A stretch of 64,000 nt of DNA, from assembly GCF_029194005.1 (NCBI RefSeq), contig NZ_JARFVA010000001.1:248001-312000 (forward strand), read 5' to 3'. Shown here one piece after another: positions 54,477 to 62,905 of this stretch. A program made the translations under genes and the position numbers. The stretch comes from Flagellimonas okinawensis. Lineage in GTDB: Bacteria; Bacteroidota; Bacteroidia; Flavobacteriales; Flavobacteriaceae. Each line of letters opens with the position of its first letter. Position 1 is the stretch's first letter. Under the pieces are notes generated by a model, which saw only the letters and a program-made list of their open reading frames with translations, ran no database searches and was not told the DNA's origin.

Positions 54477-55760
54477 TTAGTCTTGTTCCAAAACTGTTCG
54501 CATAGCCTTGGCTTTCAGCAAACATTCTGCGTATTCATTTTCGGGTATTGATTTGGAAGTTATGGCACTTCCTACGGAAAAGGAAACGTATTTTTCACTG
54601 GCATTGTACAAAATACTGCGTATCACCACATTGAAGTCCATATTTCCGTTCGGAGCAAAATAACCAACAGCTCCACTGTACAAACCCCGTTTGGTCTCTT
54701 CCAATTCTTCGATAATCTTCATTGCAGATATTTTTGGAGCGCCTGTCATACTCCCCATCGGAAAAGTTTCCCTGATCAATTCCAAAGGGTTCTTACCCCC
54801 CGGAACCATTGAAACAACGGTGGAGATCAACTGGTGTACCTGTTTGAATGTGTAGACCTTACAAAGTTCTTCAACATTTACCGAACCTTTGATGGCACTT
54901 TTGGACAAGTCGTTACGGACCAAATCGGTAATCATAATGTTTTCGGAGCGTTCCTTTTGATCCTGAACCAGTTCTTTTTTGATTACGTTGTCTTCCTTAT
55001 CATCCTCTCCTCGCCGTGCCGTCCCCTTGATAGGTTGAGAGATTACCTTATCTCCCATTTTTTTAATGTAACGCTCAGGGGAAGCACACATTAAATAGTT
55101 TTCACCTAATCCAAGGAATGCCGCAAACGGAGGTTCCGAGATACGATTGAGCCGATCATAGGTTTCCCATGGGTCCAAAGAAACATTTTCCGCATAGAAC
55201 TCTTGGCAAAAATTGGCCTCATAAATATCACCACGATGAATGTGCTCCAAAAAACGATTGGCCTTTTCAAAATAGGCATCTTTATGGATGCGCATCTTAA
55301 TTTTTATCGGGTCATCTTGCTTATGTAATGCATTCTGAGGTTGAACTATGAAGATATCTTTATAGTCTTGTTGAATTTCATCGGAACAATGCTCTAAATA
55401 GTTAAAATGAAGGTGTCCATCTAAAACAATGATCAGTTTACTGGGTTGAAAAAACTGAATTGTTGGAAAATTCAATGAGTCTGCGTTCCATGAAGACAAC
55501 TCCTCCAATTCATTTTTAAAATCATAGGAAAAATAACCGAACAGCCAATCGTTTTCCTGTTGTAGAAAATCATTTAGCCCATCCGCATTCTTTAAAATTT
55601 GAGATGCACCAACGGCCAAACAGGCCTCGAAACTGGAATACTTGTCCGTATGTGAATTGCTATCCAACCACACCACATGTTGATGACCACGAGACCAATC
55701 GAACAAAGCCTTTTTACTTTGTTCTAGGGAATCTATTTTAAAGGTACGTTGTACACGCAA
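54477..55760 (-). CDS. pabB: Aminodeoxychorismate synthase component I
   Basis: The 427-residue chorismate-binding enzyme has ITDLVRNDLSKSA, GSMTGAPKISAMKIIEELE and the final VRSILYN region. The decisive motif is SQPIKGTARRG with Lys245; PabB has PIKGT where anthranilate synthase (TrpE) has PIAGT. It should produce 4-amino-4-deoxychorismate for folate synthesis, with a glutaminase partner encoded elsewhere. No trp gene is nearby. It begins a run pabB-tilS-dsbD and is itself 7 bases downstream of the FMN reductase gene. Confidence 0.92.
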   Translation of the reverse strand: MRVQRTFKIDSLEQSKKALFDWSRGHQHVVWLDSNSHTDKYSSFEACLAVGASQILKNADGLNDFLQQENDWLFGYFSYDFKNELEELSSWNADSLNFPTIQFFQPSKLIIVLDGHLHFNYLEHCSDEIQQDYKDIFIVQPQNALHKQDDPIKIKMRIHKDAYFEKANRFLEHIHRGDIYEANFCQEFYAENVSLDPWETYDRLNRISEPPFAAFLGLGENYLMCASPERYIKKMGDKVISQPIKGTARRGEDDKEDNVIKKELVQDQKERSENIMITDLVRNDLSKSAIKGSVNVEELCKVYTFKQVHQLISTVVSMVPGGKNPLELIRETFPMGSMTGAPKISAMKIIEELEETKRGLYSGAVGYFAPNGNMDFNVVIRSILYNASEKYVSFSVGSAITSKSIPENEYAECLLKAKAMRTVLEQD

Positions 55761-55767
55761 TCCGTTC

Positions 55768-56301
55768 TTATTTTAAAGCATCCAAAAAGGTATTCAAAGC
55801 TTGCCGATGTTCCTCTTTCATGTCCTCATCCAAAATACCGGCTTCCCCAAAATTATCATTGAAAAATTTAAGGGAATACGTAGCTACGATATCACCACCA
55901 AACAAAGTGAGCATATTTTTTACGACACCCAGTGATTTTTCCGCACCAAACCTACCTCCTGCGGTGGACATCAAAAAAACTTTTGTTCCTTCCAAAAAAC
56001 TTCTGTCCAAACGTGACAACCAATCCAGTACATTCTTAAAATATGCAGAAGGATTTCCATTATGTTCGTTAACGGACAGTATAAGCCCGTCCGATGCGGT
56101 AATGGTTTCTTTCAATTTCACCAATGCTTCTGGAAAACCATTATCTCTTTCCACATCTTCACTATACATTGGAAATGGTTGTTCGGCCATGTTTAAAGTC
56201 TGAATATCATGGTTTTGTATTAAGGAATTGGTGTATTTTACAAGTTTTAAATTAATAGAAGTTGAAGAATTGCTTCCGGCAAATGCCAAAATTGCAGCCA
56301 T
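55768..56301 (-). CDS. NADPH-dependent FMN reductase family oxidoreductase
   Basis: The 177-residue flavodoxin-like protein has the phosphate-binding loop FAGSNSSTSINLKLVKY near the N-terminus, LILSVNEHNGNPSAYFKNVLDW in the middle (NAD(P)H/FMN contacts) and STAGGRFGAEKSLGV. It should reduce flavin or a quinone-like acceptor in the cytoplasm. It is the first gene of a compact leftward run with pabB, tilS and dsbD. The physiological acceptor is unknown. Confidence 0.88.
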   Translation of the reverse strand: MAAILAFAGSNSSTSINLKLVKYTNSLIQNHDIQTLNMAEQPFPMYSEDVERDNGFPEALVKLKETITASDGLILSVNEHNGNPSAYFKNVLDWLSRLDRSFLEGTKVFLMSTAGGRFGAEKSLGVVKNMLTLFGGDIVATYSLKFFNDNFGEAGILDEDMKEEHRQALNTFLDALK

Positions 56302-56366
56302 AGTTTAAAATTATTGTTTGTTTCGCTAAAATACCCCGATATCTGCATAGATGCGAGTATTTTATA

Positions 56367-56374
56367 TATTTTTG
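56367..56374 (+). promoter_or_regulatory. Promoter -7 element for the membrane acyltransferase gene
   Basis: TATTTTTG matches TAnnTTTG exactly, 58 bases before the ATG at 56432. Confidence 0.4.
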
Positions 56375-56431
56375 GCGCAACAAACATCCAAACTATTTGT
56401 TTAACAAGTATATAGGGTGAACTAATACTAA

Positions 56432-57628
56432 ATGGCAGTAAAAAGCAACAGACTATTTTTCGTGGACGCCATGCGTGCATGGGCCATTTTAATGATGCTA
56501 CAAGGGCATTTCATCGATGGCCTTTTGGATCCTGTTTTCCGGGACTCCAGCAATACTGCTTATTCCATATGGCTCTATTTTAGAGGCATAACGGCTCCCG
56601 TATTTTTTACTGTATCCGGTTTTATCTTTACTTATCTCTTAATCAGGGTTCCAGAAAACGGAGTTGAAAACCCTAGGGTTAAAAAAGGAATCCGACGTGG
56701 ATTGCAACTTTTGGCCATTGGCTATTTATTGCGATTAAATCTTGGCGGTCTTTTAAAAGGTCAAATCTACAATGCCTTTTATCTAGTAGATGTATTGCAC
56801 TGCATAGGACTATCTATTTTAGGGCTAGTTGGTTTGTATGTACTTACAGCCAAAAAGAAAAAGTTTGTTTTCCCAACTGCTCTTGTGGTTGTAACCTTGG
56901 TGCTTTTCTTGTTCGAAAGGGTTTATAAAGATTGGTCTTTTGCGTTTTTACCAGATTTCTTGGCCAATTATTTCACCAAGTCCAATGGTTCTGTTTTCAC
57001 CATTATTCCGTGGTTTGGCTATACTACCATTGGTGCTTTTATCTCGGTTCTCTTTACTCGATTCAAAAATTACAGGTATTTGTACCCGGCTGCCATATCC
57101 ATTGCTTTGGTAACGGGATATTTACTGATTTATCAGTCATCTGCCGCCTTTGCCATACTCTACGACTGGACTGGATTTGAATTTTTGAAACTGATCTTAT
57201 CCAACAACTACTTATTTATCCGATTGGGTAATGTGTTTGTGGTTTTTGCGGTATTTATGATACTTAGACAGTTGATGACCAACAAAACTGTTTTAAAAAT
57301 TGGAGCCAGCACACTTTCCATTTATGTGATTCACTTTATTATACTTTACGGTAGTTTTACGGGATTGGGATTGTATGGGTTCTTCAACCATTCACTTTCG
57401 CCTGAAATCGTTATTCCTGGTGCGCTTGCCTTTATGGTTGCCTGTACATTCTTGGCTTTGCAATACAATAAATATGAGGCTTATATCAAAGTTCAAGTAG
57501 GCTTGGGCATTGTCTTTGTAAAAGGCCAGCTTATTGAGGCAAAAGAGCTTTCAGCTCCGATGGCAAAAGAAATTCTGATAAAAGCCCGACTAGTTCTCCG
57601 AAGAGTTTTACGGACCGTAAGAAGCTAA
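56432..57628 (+). CDS. Membrane acyltransferase, HGSNAT/DUF1624-like
   Basis: The 398-residue integral membrane protein has about ten helices. The N-terminal FFVDAMRAWAILMMLQGHFI with the Arg and His pair, and RGITAPVFFTVSGFIFTYLL, are typical of the heparan-alpha-glucosaminide N-acetyltransferase (DUF1624/DUF5009) family and related acyltransferase-3 proteins. Such proteins transfer acyl groups across the membrane to sugars or other surface molecules. The soluble C-terminal 45 residues are basic. It has its own promoter and shares a bidirectional terminator with lpdA. Acceptor is unknown. Confidence 0.8.
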   Translation: MAVKSNRLFFVDAMRAWAILMMLQGHFIDGLLDPVFRDSSNTAYSIWLYFRGITAPVFFTVSGFIFTYLLIRVPENGVENPRVKKGIRRGLQLLAIGYLLRLNLGGLLKGQIYNAFYLVDVLHCIGLSILGLVGLYVLTAKKKKFVFPTALVVVTLVLFLFERVYKDWSFAFLPDFLANYFTKSNGSVFTIIPWFGYTTIGAFISVLFTRFKNYRYLYPAAISIALVTGYLLIYQSSAAFAILYDWTGFEFLKLILSNNYLFIRLGNVFVVFAVFMILRQLMTNKTVLKIGASTLSIYVIHFIILYGSFTGLGLYGFFNHSLSPEIVIPGALAFMVACTFLALQYNKYEAYIKVQVGLGIVFVKGQLIEAKELSAPMAKEILIKARLVLRRVLRTVRS

Positions 57629-57662
57629 AAAAAGCATCCAATCCTAAGACTGAATGCTTTTT
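57629..57662. terminator. Bidirectional terminator
   Basis: AAAAAGCAT (57629-57637) and ATGCTTTTT (57654-57662) form a perfect 9-bp stem with a 16-nt loop between the acyltransferase gene and the convergent lpdA. The A and T tracts allow use on both strands. Confidence 0.75.
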
Positions 57663-57688
57663 ACTATTCTTTGATTTTATTTCCTCAG

Positions 57689-59092
57689 CTATACATGCAA
57701 AGCTCTATCATCCGTTGCCGCCAATGCAGCTTCTTTTACAGCTTCCGCAAAAGTCGGGTGCGCATGGCTCATTCGGGAAATATCTTCAGCAGACGCCCTA
57801 AATTCCATGGCAGTCACTCCTTCTGCAATTAAATCCGCACAACGAGCACCGATCATATGTACACCTAATACCTCGTCGGTATTCTTATCTGCAAGAATTT
57901 TCACAAAACCGTCAATATCCATACTAGCACGAGCTCTACCTAAAGCACGCATTGGGAACTGACCTGATTTGTATTCCACACCTTCTTCCTTCAATTGCTC
58001 TTCTGTTTTTCCAACAGCAGCAACCTCTGGCCACGTATATACCACCCCAGGAATTAAGTTGTAATCGATATGTGGTTTTTGACCAGCCAAAATTTCGGCA
58101 ACCATGGTTCCTTCTTCTTCAGCTTTGTGCGCCAACATGACACCTTTTACCACATCACCGATTGCATAAATATTGGAAACATTGGTCTGTAAGTGCTCGT
58201 TAACCTCTACTCTGCCCCTATCATCCAATTTGATTCCGGCAGCTTCGGCATTCAATCCATCGGTATATGGCTTACGACCAACGCTTACTAGGCAATAGTC
58301 ACCTGTTAGGGTTACTTCTTTCCCTTTTTTATCATCTGCTTTCACAATAACCTCGTCTCCTTTGCGCTCTACAGACTTAACTTTATGGGAAAGGTTGAAC
58401 TTTACTTTTTGTTTTTTCATCACTTTGGTGAGCTCTTTGGACAATGCGCCGTCCATACCAGGGATAATACGGTCCATGAACTCCACTACAGTCACATCGG
58501 CACCCAAACGTTTGTATACCTGACCCAATTCCAAACCGATTACTCCACCACCAATCACAATCAAGTGCTTTGGAACTTCCTTCAATTTTAGAGCTTCGGT
58601 AGAAGTTATCACTCTTTCTTTATCGATATCTATAAAAGGTAGTGATGATGGTTTTGAACCTGTTGCAATAATTATGTTCTTGGCCTCAATAGTTTCTTCA
58701 CCATCCTCTTTTGCAATATTGATGTGCGTGGCATCCTTAAAGCTTCCGATACCATGGTAGACATCAATTTTGTTCTTGCTCATCAAAAACTCGATACCTT
58801 TTGTGGTTTGGTCAACAACCCCTTGTTTACGGGCGATCATTTGCTCCAAATTCACTTTTACTTCACCAGGAATTTCAATACCGTGCTCCTCGAAGTGCTT
58901 TACGGCATCCTCATAATGGTGCGATGAGTCCAACAATGCTTTTGATGGGATACAACCTACGTTAAGACAGGTACCTCCCAAGGTTGCATACTTTTCTATA
59001 ATTGCGGTTTTCATTCCCAATTGGGCACATCGAATTGCCGCCACATAGCCTCCTGGTCCAGAGCCGATAATGGCTACATCATATTGATTCAT
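57689..59092 (-). CDS. lpdA: Dihydrolipoyl dehydrogenase (E3)
   Basis: The 467-residue flavoprotein has the FAD site DVAIIGSGPGGYVAAIRCAQ, the redox pair Cys42 and Cys47 in GGTCLNVGCIPSKAL, the NAD site VIGGGVIGLELGQVYKRLG, and the C-terminal HAHPTFAEAVKEA with the catalytic His. It reoxidises dihydrolipoamide in 2-oxoacid dehydrogenase complexes and could serve the fused E1 at 1904-4315. I chose the ATG giving MNQYDVAIIG. The 22-residue extension to an earlier ATG is Tyr/Phe-rich and resembles translated leader sequence. Confidence 0.95.
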   Translation of the reverse strand: MNQYDVAIIGSGPGGYVAAIRCAQLGMKTAIIEKYATLGGTCLNVGCIPSKALLDSSHHYEDAVKHFEEHGIEIPGEVKVNLEQMIARKQGVVDQTTKGIEFLMSKNKIDVYHGIGSFKDATHINIAKEDGEETIEAKNIIIATGSKPSSLPFIDIDKERVITSTEALKLKEVPKHLIVIGGGVIGLELGQVYKRLGADVTVVEFMDRIIPGMDGALSKELTKVMKKQKVKFNLSHKVKSVERKGDEVIVKADDKKGKEVTLTGDYCLVSVGRKPYTDGLNAEAAGIKLDDRGRVEVNEHLQTNVSNIYAIGDVVKGVMLAHKAEEEGTMVAEILAGQKPHIDYNLIPGVVYTWPEVAAVGKTEEQLKEEGVEYKSGQFPMRALGRARASMDIDGFVKILADKNTDEVLGVHMIGARCADLIAEGVTAMEFRASAEDISRMSHAHPTFAEAVKEAALAATDDRALHV

Positions 59093-59266
59093 ATTGTAAT
59101 AATTGTAAGGATAATTGCTAAAAAACTGTGTTTTTCTAAAACAAGTGTAAAAATACAAATGTTTTTCGGGACAGTACCAAGGAATTATGTTGGATTGTTA
59201 GGTTAATAGTGCAGTGGATTGTTTGATTTTTGGGTGGTTGGATTTCTAGTTGTCTTAATGAGTGAT

Positions 59267-59301
59267 AATATTGGTCATTGTCAATTGTTAATTGTTAATT
59301 G
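59267..59301. repeat. 7-nt-period repeat array between lrp and lpdA
   Basis: Five units in phase, AATATTG, GTCATTG, TCAATTG, TTAATTG, TTAATTG, resemble the arrays in the leu operon. It ends 4 bases before the lrp stop codon. Confidence 0.65.
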
Positions 59302-59305
59302 CACA

Positions 59306-59764
59306 TTAGATATGAACGGATGGGCTATTCTTTACCTCATTGATCACAAAAGAGCTTTGGGTATTCCCGATGTTGGCTATGGCCGTAAGTTTGGTTACCA
59401 TGAACTCCCGGTAACTCTTCATATCCTTTACAAAAATCTTTAAGATATAATCGTAATCACCGCCTACGTGAAAGCATTCGGAAACCTCGTCCAATTGCAG
59501 TACCTCCCGCTCAAACTTTAAAACATTCTCCTTGGTATGTTGCACCAATCTTATTTGGCAGAGTACCATAAAATCGCGTCCCACCTTTATTTTGTCCACC
59601 AGAGCGGTGTATTGGGTTATCACTCCATTGCGCTCCAAACGCTTAATGCGTTCATAAACTGCAGTTTTGGACAAATGCAAAGCATCCGCATATTGTTTGG
59701 TAGTTTTTTTACTATCCTTTTGGAGTAATCTGATCAATTCTATGTCTACTTTATCCAATTTCAT
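59306..59764 (-). CDS. Lrp/AsnC family transcriptional regulator
   Basis: The 152-residue protein has an N-terminal winged helix (LDKVDIELIRLLQKDSKKTTKQYADALHLS, HTH to about 60) and a RAM/ACT ligand-binding domain (ECFHVGGDYDYILKIFVKD). I chose the ATG giving MKLDKVDIEL over a TTG seven codons upstream, because the family starts there. It is divergent from a PLP-dependent sulfur amino acid lyase, the usual target arrangement for a local Lrp regulator. An inverted repeat lies between the two genes. Confidence 0.93.
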   Translation of the reverse strand: MKLDKVDIELIRLLQKDSKKTTKQYADALHLSKTAVYERIKRLERNGVITQYTALVDKIKVGRDFMVLCQIRLVQHTKENVLKFEREVLQLDEVSECFHVGGDYDYILKIFVKDMKSYREFMVTKLTAIANIGNTQSSFVINEVKNSPSVHI

Positions 59765-59826
59765 ACCGACGAATTTTCTAGTCAATCCAGTTAAATCAAC
59801 AATTTAATGAATTTATTCCTAATAAA

Positions 59827-59858
59827 TTTAATAATAAAGACTATTGTTCTTTATTAAA
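59827..59858. promoter_or_regulatory. Inverted repeat, candidate Lrp operator
   Basis: TTTAATAATAAAG (59827-59839) and CTTTATTAAA (59849-59858) are an imperfect inverted repeat midway between the divergent lrp and lyase starts. AT-rich imperfect palindromes of this size are typical Lrp sites. Confidence 0.45.
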
Positions 59859-59867
59859 TCACTTCTA

Positions 59868-59898
59868 TTGATTTTATGTCTATAGATGTATAGTTTTA
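59868..59898 (+). promoter_or_regulatory. Candidate promoter of the PLP lyase gene
   Basis: TTG (59868-59870), a 20-nt spacer and TAGTTTTA (59891-59898; one mismatch to TAnnTTTG) precede the ATG at 59915. Confidence 0.4.
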
Positions 59899-59914
59899 CT
59901 AAAAACGGTACATT

Positions 59915-61135
59915 ATGGATTATAAAGCATCAGAACACATACAAGACCTTCAATACTTTGGTGAATTCGGAGGTGTAAACCCTTCAATATCAGATTCATC
60001 AACTTACACTTTCCTGTCAGCAAAGACCATGTTCGACACTTTCGAAGGAAACACGGAAGGCTGCTATTTGTACAGCCGCCACTCTTCCCCTTCTAACCTC
60101 TATTTAGGTGAGGCCATGGCCCAATTGGAAGGAACAGAGTCCGCGAATGTATATGCCAGTGGAATGGGTGCTATAACCGCTGTGATTCTTCAACTGTGCG
60201 ATTCGGGAGACCACATTGTATGTAGTAGGACAATTTATGGTGGGACCTATGCTTTCCTAAAGAACTTTGTGAAGAAATTCAATATTGATGTTTCTTTTGT
60301 GGACATTACCAATTTGGAAATGGTCACAAATTCCATCACACCCAAAACCAAGATGATATATTGTGAAGCGGTCAGCAATCCTTTGTTGGAAATCGCCGAT
60401 ATCCCATCACTATCAAAAATCGCCAAGAAAAATGATATGCCGCTGGTAGTGGACAACACTTTTTCTCCCTTAACGATAAGTGCCGCCCAATTGGGAGCCG
60501 ATATTGTGGTCCACAGCCTTACCAAATTCATTAACGGTAGCAGTGATTGTGTTGCAGGAGCAGTTTGTGCCTCTACCGATTTCTGTTTGAGTCTTAAAGA
60601 TGTAAACAACGGAGCCGGAATGCTCTTGGGGAGCACATTGGATAGTTTACGTGCCGCTTCCATATTAAAGAATATGAGAACACTACACATCCGCATTAAA
60701 AAGCACAGTGAAAACGCCCATTATTTGGCTACAGAATTCGAAAAGGATGGATTAAAAGTAGTATACCCCGGATTGGAAAGTCATTCTGGCCATACTTTGA
60801 TAAAGTCCCAAATGAACCCAGAATATGGTTTTGGCGGCATGCTTACCCTGGATGTAGGTTCCGTTGAAAGAGCCAATGCTCTAATGGAATTAATGCAAAA
60901 AGAGAAATTGGGTTATTTGGCCGTTAGTCTCGGATTCTACAAAACGCTATTTAGCGCTTCCGGGACATCCACATCATCTGAGATTCCAGAAGAGGAACAA
61001 AAAGAACTGGGTCTTTCTCAAGGACTTATCCGTTTTTCCATTGGTCTGGACAACGATATCCATAAAACCTATACGACTATGCGGAAGTGTATGGAGATGC
61101 TGGATATTTTGTCTCCCGATAAAAGTTTGGCATAA
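59915..61135 (+). CDS. Cys/Met metabolism PLP-dependent lyase (cystathionine/methionine gamma-lyase family)
   Basis: The 406-residue fold-type I enzyme has the PLP Lys204 in DIVVHSLTKFINGSSD, Asp180 in PLVVDNTFSP that holds the pyridine nitrogen, and YASGMGAITAV. It belongs to the cystathionine gamma-lyase/methionine gamma-lyase family. The Cys typical of methionine gamma-lyase (in the GCTFAFL loop) is Gly110 here (IYGGTYAFL), so a cystathionine lyase or another gamma-elimination activity is as likely. The divergent Lrp gene suggests induction by an amino acid. nhaC follows 71 bases downstream, perhaps on the same transcript. Confidence 0.88.
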   Translation: MDYKASEHIQDLQYFGEFGGVNPSISDSSTYTFLSAKTMFDTFEGNTEGCYLYSRHSSPSNLYLGEAMAQLEGTESANVYASGMGAITAVILQLCDSGDHIVCSRTIYGGTYAFLKNFVKKFNIDVSFVDITNLEMVTNSITPKTKMIYCEAVSNPLLEIADIPSLSKIAKKNDMPLVVDNTFSPLTISAAQLGADIVVHSLTKFINGSSDCVAGAVCASTDFCLSLKDVNNGAGMLLGSTLDSLRAASILKNMRTLHIRIKKHSENAHYLATEFEKDGLKVVYPGLESHSGHTLIKSQMNPEYGFGGMLTLDVGSVERANALMELMQKEKLGYLAVSLGFYKTLFSASGTSTSSEIPEEEQKELGLSQGLIRFSIGLDNDIHKTYTTMRKCMEMLDILSPDKSLA

Positions 61136-61152
61136 ATGGTAGTTGAGCGAGG

Positions 61153-61172
61153 TTTGCACAACATGGTGCAAA
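61153..61172. other. Inverted repeat upstream of nhaC
   Basis: TTTGCAC (61153-61159) and GTGCAAA (61166-61172) form a perfect 7-bp inverted repeat with a 6-nt loop, 17 bases after the lyase stop. No T-tract follows. It may be an operator or an mRNA processing hairpin. Confidence 0.35.
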
Positions 61173-61206
61173 ATCGTAATATTACCTTCTAACAAACTCA
61201 GACCAA

Positions 61207-62697
61207 ATGCCGAATAAAAAGGAGAAACCAAAGTTTAGGGAAGACGAACACATTGTAGAAAATAAAGATTTGACCATTGCAGAAGCGCTTATACCCGTTT
61301 TTGCCCTGGTTGCCATGTTGGCCTACAATGTTTATGTTTTTGGGGATGATGCCCTAAGCGGTTCCAATCAATTTATTCTTTTAATGGGTGGTGCGGTAGC
61401 TGCCATTGTTGGCATTTTCAATAAGGTTTCCTACAAACGAATGATTGCCGAAGTGGCCGAAAATGTAAAGTCCACAACTGGTGCATTGCTTATTCTATTA
61501 ATGGTAGGTGCCCTATCGGGAACTTGGTTGGTTAGCGGTATTATTCCTGCCATGATCTATTACGGACTTCAAATATTGAATCCCACAATATTTTTGGCGG
61601 CCAGTGTTGTGATTTGCGCTATAATTTCTATTGCAACAGGAAGTAGCTGGACTACTGCCGCAACTGTTGGGATTGCGCTTATCGGTATTGGTGATGCTTT
61701 GGGCATTTCGTTGGGGATGACAGCCGGAGCTGTACTTTCCGGGGCTTACTTTGGAGACAAAATGTCTCCTTTGAGCGATACCACTAACTTGGCTCCTGCC
61801 ATGGCTGGCGGGGATTTGTTTTCCCACATTCGTTACATGACCTACACCACGGTTCCGACCATTATTGTGACCTTGATTGTATTTATTATTCTTGGTTTTA
61901 CTATTGACACTTCTGGAGTGGCAGATACAAGTGCACTTCTTGAAAATATTGGGTCTACCTTTAATATAAACGGTTGGCTGTTTATTGTCCCTTTAGTGGT
62001 AATTGGACTAATCGTAAAAAAAGCACCACCATTAATGGCTCTTTTGATCGGGACCTTGTTAGGTGGAGTTTTCGCACTTATTTTTCAACCGGAAATTGTC
62101 GCCAATATTGGAGGGGGAACCGCTTTGAATTTTGAATCAGGTTACAAAGGCATTTTAAATGCCATTACCGTTGATACAGCCATCGCAACAGACGACCCAG
62201 CACTTAACGACTTGTTCTCTTCTGGAGGAATGGCAGGAATGCTCGGCACCATTTGGTTGATTGTTTGTGCCATGGTATTCGGTGGCATTATGGATGGTAT
62301 CGGAGCTTTGGAACGCATCACCGAATCGCTTTTAAAATTAGCCAAGACCACTTTTGGACTTTTCGCAAGCACCGTTGGAAGTTGTTTGGCCTTGAACGTA
62401 ACCGCATCGGACCAATATTTGGCGATTGTTGTTCCAGGTAAAATGTTTTCCAAGGCATACGAGGAACGTGGACTTGCTCCAGAAAATCTTAGTAGATCAT
62501 TGGAGGATTCAGGAACCGTGACCTCCGTTTTGGTGCCTTGGAACACTTGTGGAGCCTACCATAGCGGCGTGCTCGGCGTAGGCGTGGGCGAATATGCACT
62601 TTATGCCGTTTTTAATTGGTTGAGTCCTATTATGACACTGCTTTTTGCGGCTTTCCGAATTAAGATTAAACAACTGGCCACAACAACCGCTCAATAA
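61207..62697 (+). CDS. nhaC: Na+/H+ antiporter, NhaC family
   Basis: The 496-residue protein has about 11-12 membrane helices with the NhaC pattern: MVGALSGTWLVSGIIPAMIY, SSWTTAATVGIALIGIG, SGAYFGDKMSPLSDTTNLAP and the C-terminal LEDSGTVTSVLVPWNTCGAY. It exchanges sodium for protons at the inner membrane; some homologues exchange malate and lactate. The marine character of the group fits a sodium exporter. It follows the lyase gene and stands before the peroxiredoxin operon. Confidence 0.88.
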   Translation: MPNKKEKPKFREDEHIVENKDLTIAEALIPVFALVAMLAYNVYVFGDDALSGSNQFILLMGGAVAAIVGIFNKVSYKRMIAEVAENVKSTTGALLILLMVGALSGTWLVSGIIPAMIYYGLQILNPTIFLAASVVICAIISIATGSSWTTAATVGIALIGIGDALGISLGMTAGAVLSGAYFGDKMSPLSDTTNLAPAMAGGDLFSHIRYMTYTTVPTIIVTLIVFIILGFTIDTSGVADTSALLENIGSTFNINGWLFIVPLVVIGLIVKKAPPLMALLIGTLLGGVFALIFQPEIVANIGGGTALNFESGYKGILNAITVDTAIATDDPALNDLFSSGGMAGMLGTIWLIVCAMVFGGIMDGIGALERITESLLKLAKTTFGLFASTVGSCLALNVTASDQYLAIVVPGKMFSKAYEERGLAPENLSRSLEDSGTVTSVLVPWNTCGAYHSGVLGVGVGEYALYAVFNWLSPIMTLLFAAFRIKIKQLATTTAQ

Positions 62698-62836
62698 ATT
62701 TTCAATCTACTTTTTTAGCATTCTTTAATTATTTGAGAAGTTGGTGAAATTTGATGTTCAATTTTATCACAACCTCAATAATGACGGTTGATTTTTATGG
62801 CATAGTCACAGCTTATCAAGCCATAAGAAATACTAA

Positions 62837-62862
62837 TTTTTCGTTTATTAAAACACGAAAAA
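62837..62862. promoter_or_regulatory. Inverted repeat, candidate operator of the peroxiredoxin operon
   Basis: TTTTTCGT (62837-62844) and ACGAAAAA (62855-62862) are perfect 8-bp complements separated by 10 nt. The repeat ends 6 bases before the -7 element and so covers the -33 region, a likely place for a redox regulator. Confidence 0.45.
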
Positions 62863-62868
62863 CCACTG

Positions 62869-62876
62869 TATTTTTG
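62869..62876 (+). promoter_or_regulatory. Promoter -7 element of the peroxiredoxin operon
   Basis: TATTTTTG matches TAnnTTTG exactly, 30 bases before the ATG at 62906. Confidence 0.5.
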
Positions 62877-62905
62877 CTTCTCAAAATTCTAAAAAAATCC
62901 AATAA

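Noticed and set aside
54477..55760. Call as anthranilate synthase component I (trpE)
   Set aside because: The active-site motif is PIKGT as in PabB, not PIAGT as in TrpE, and no trp genes are near.
59093..59158. Upstream start for lpdA adding 22 residues
   Set aside because: The extension is Tyr/Phe/Asn-rich and the FAD motif of the family normally follows within ten residues of the start, as it does from MNQYDV.
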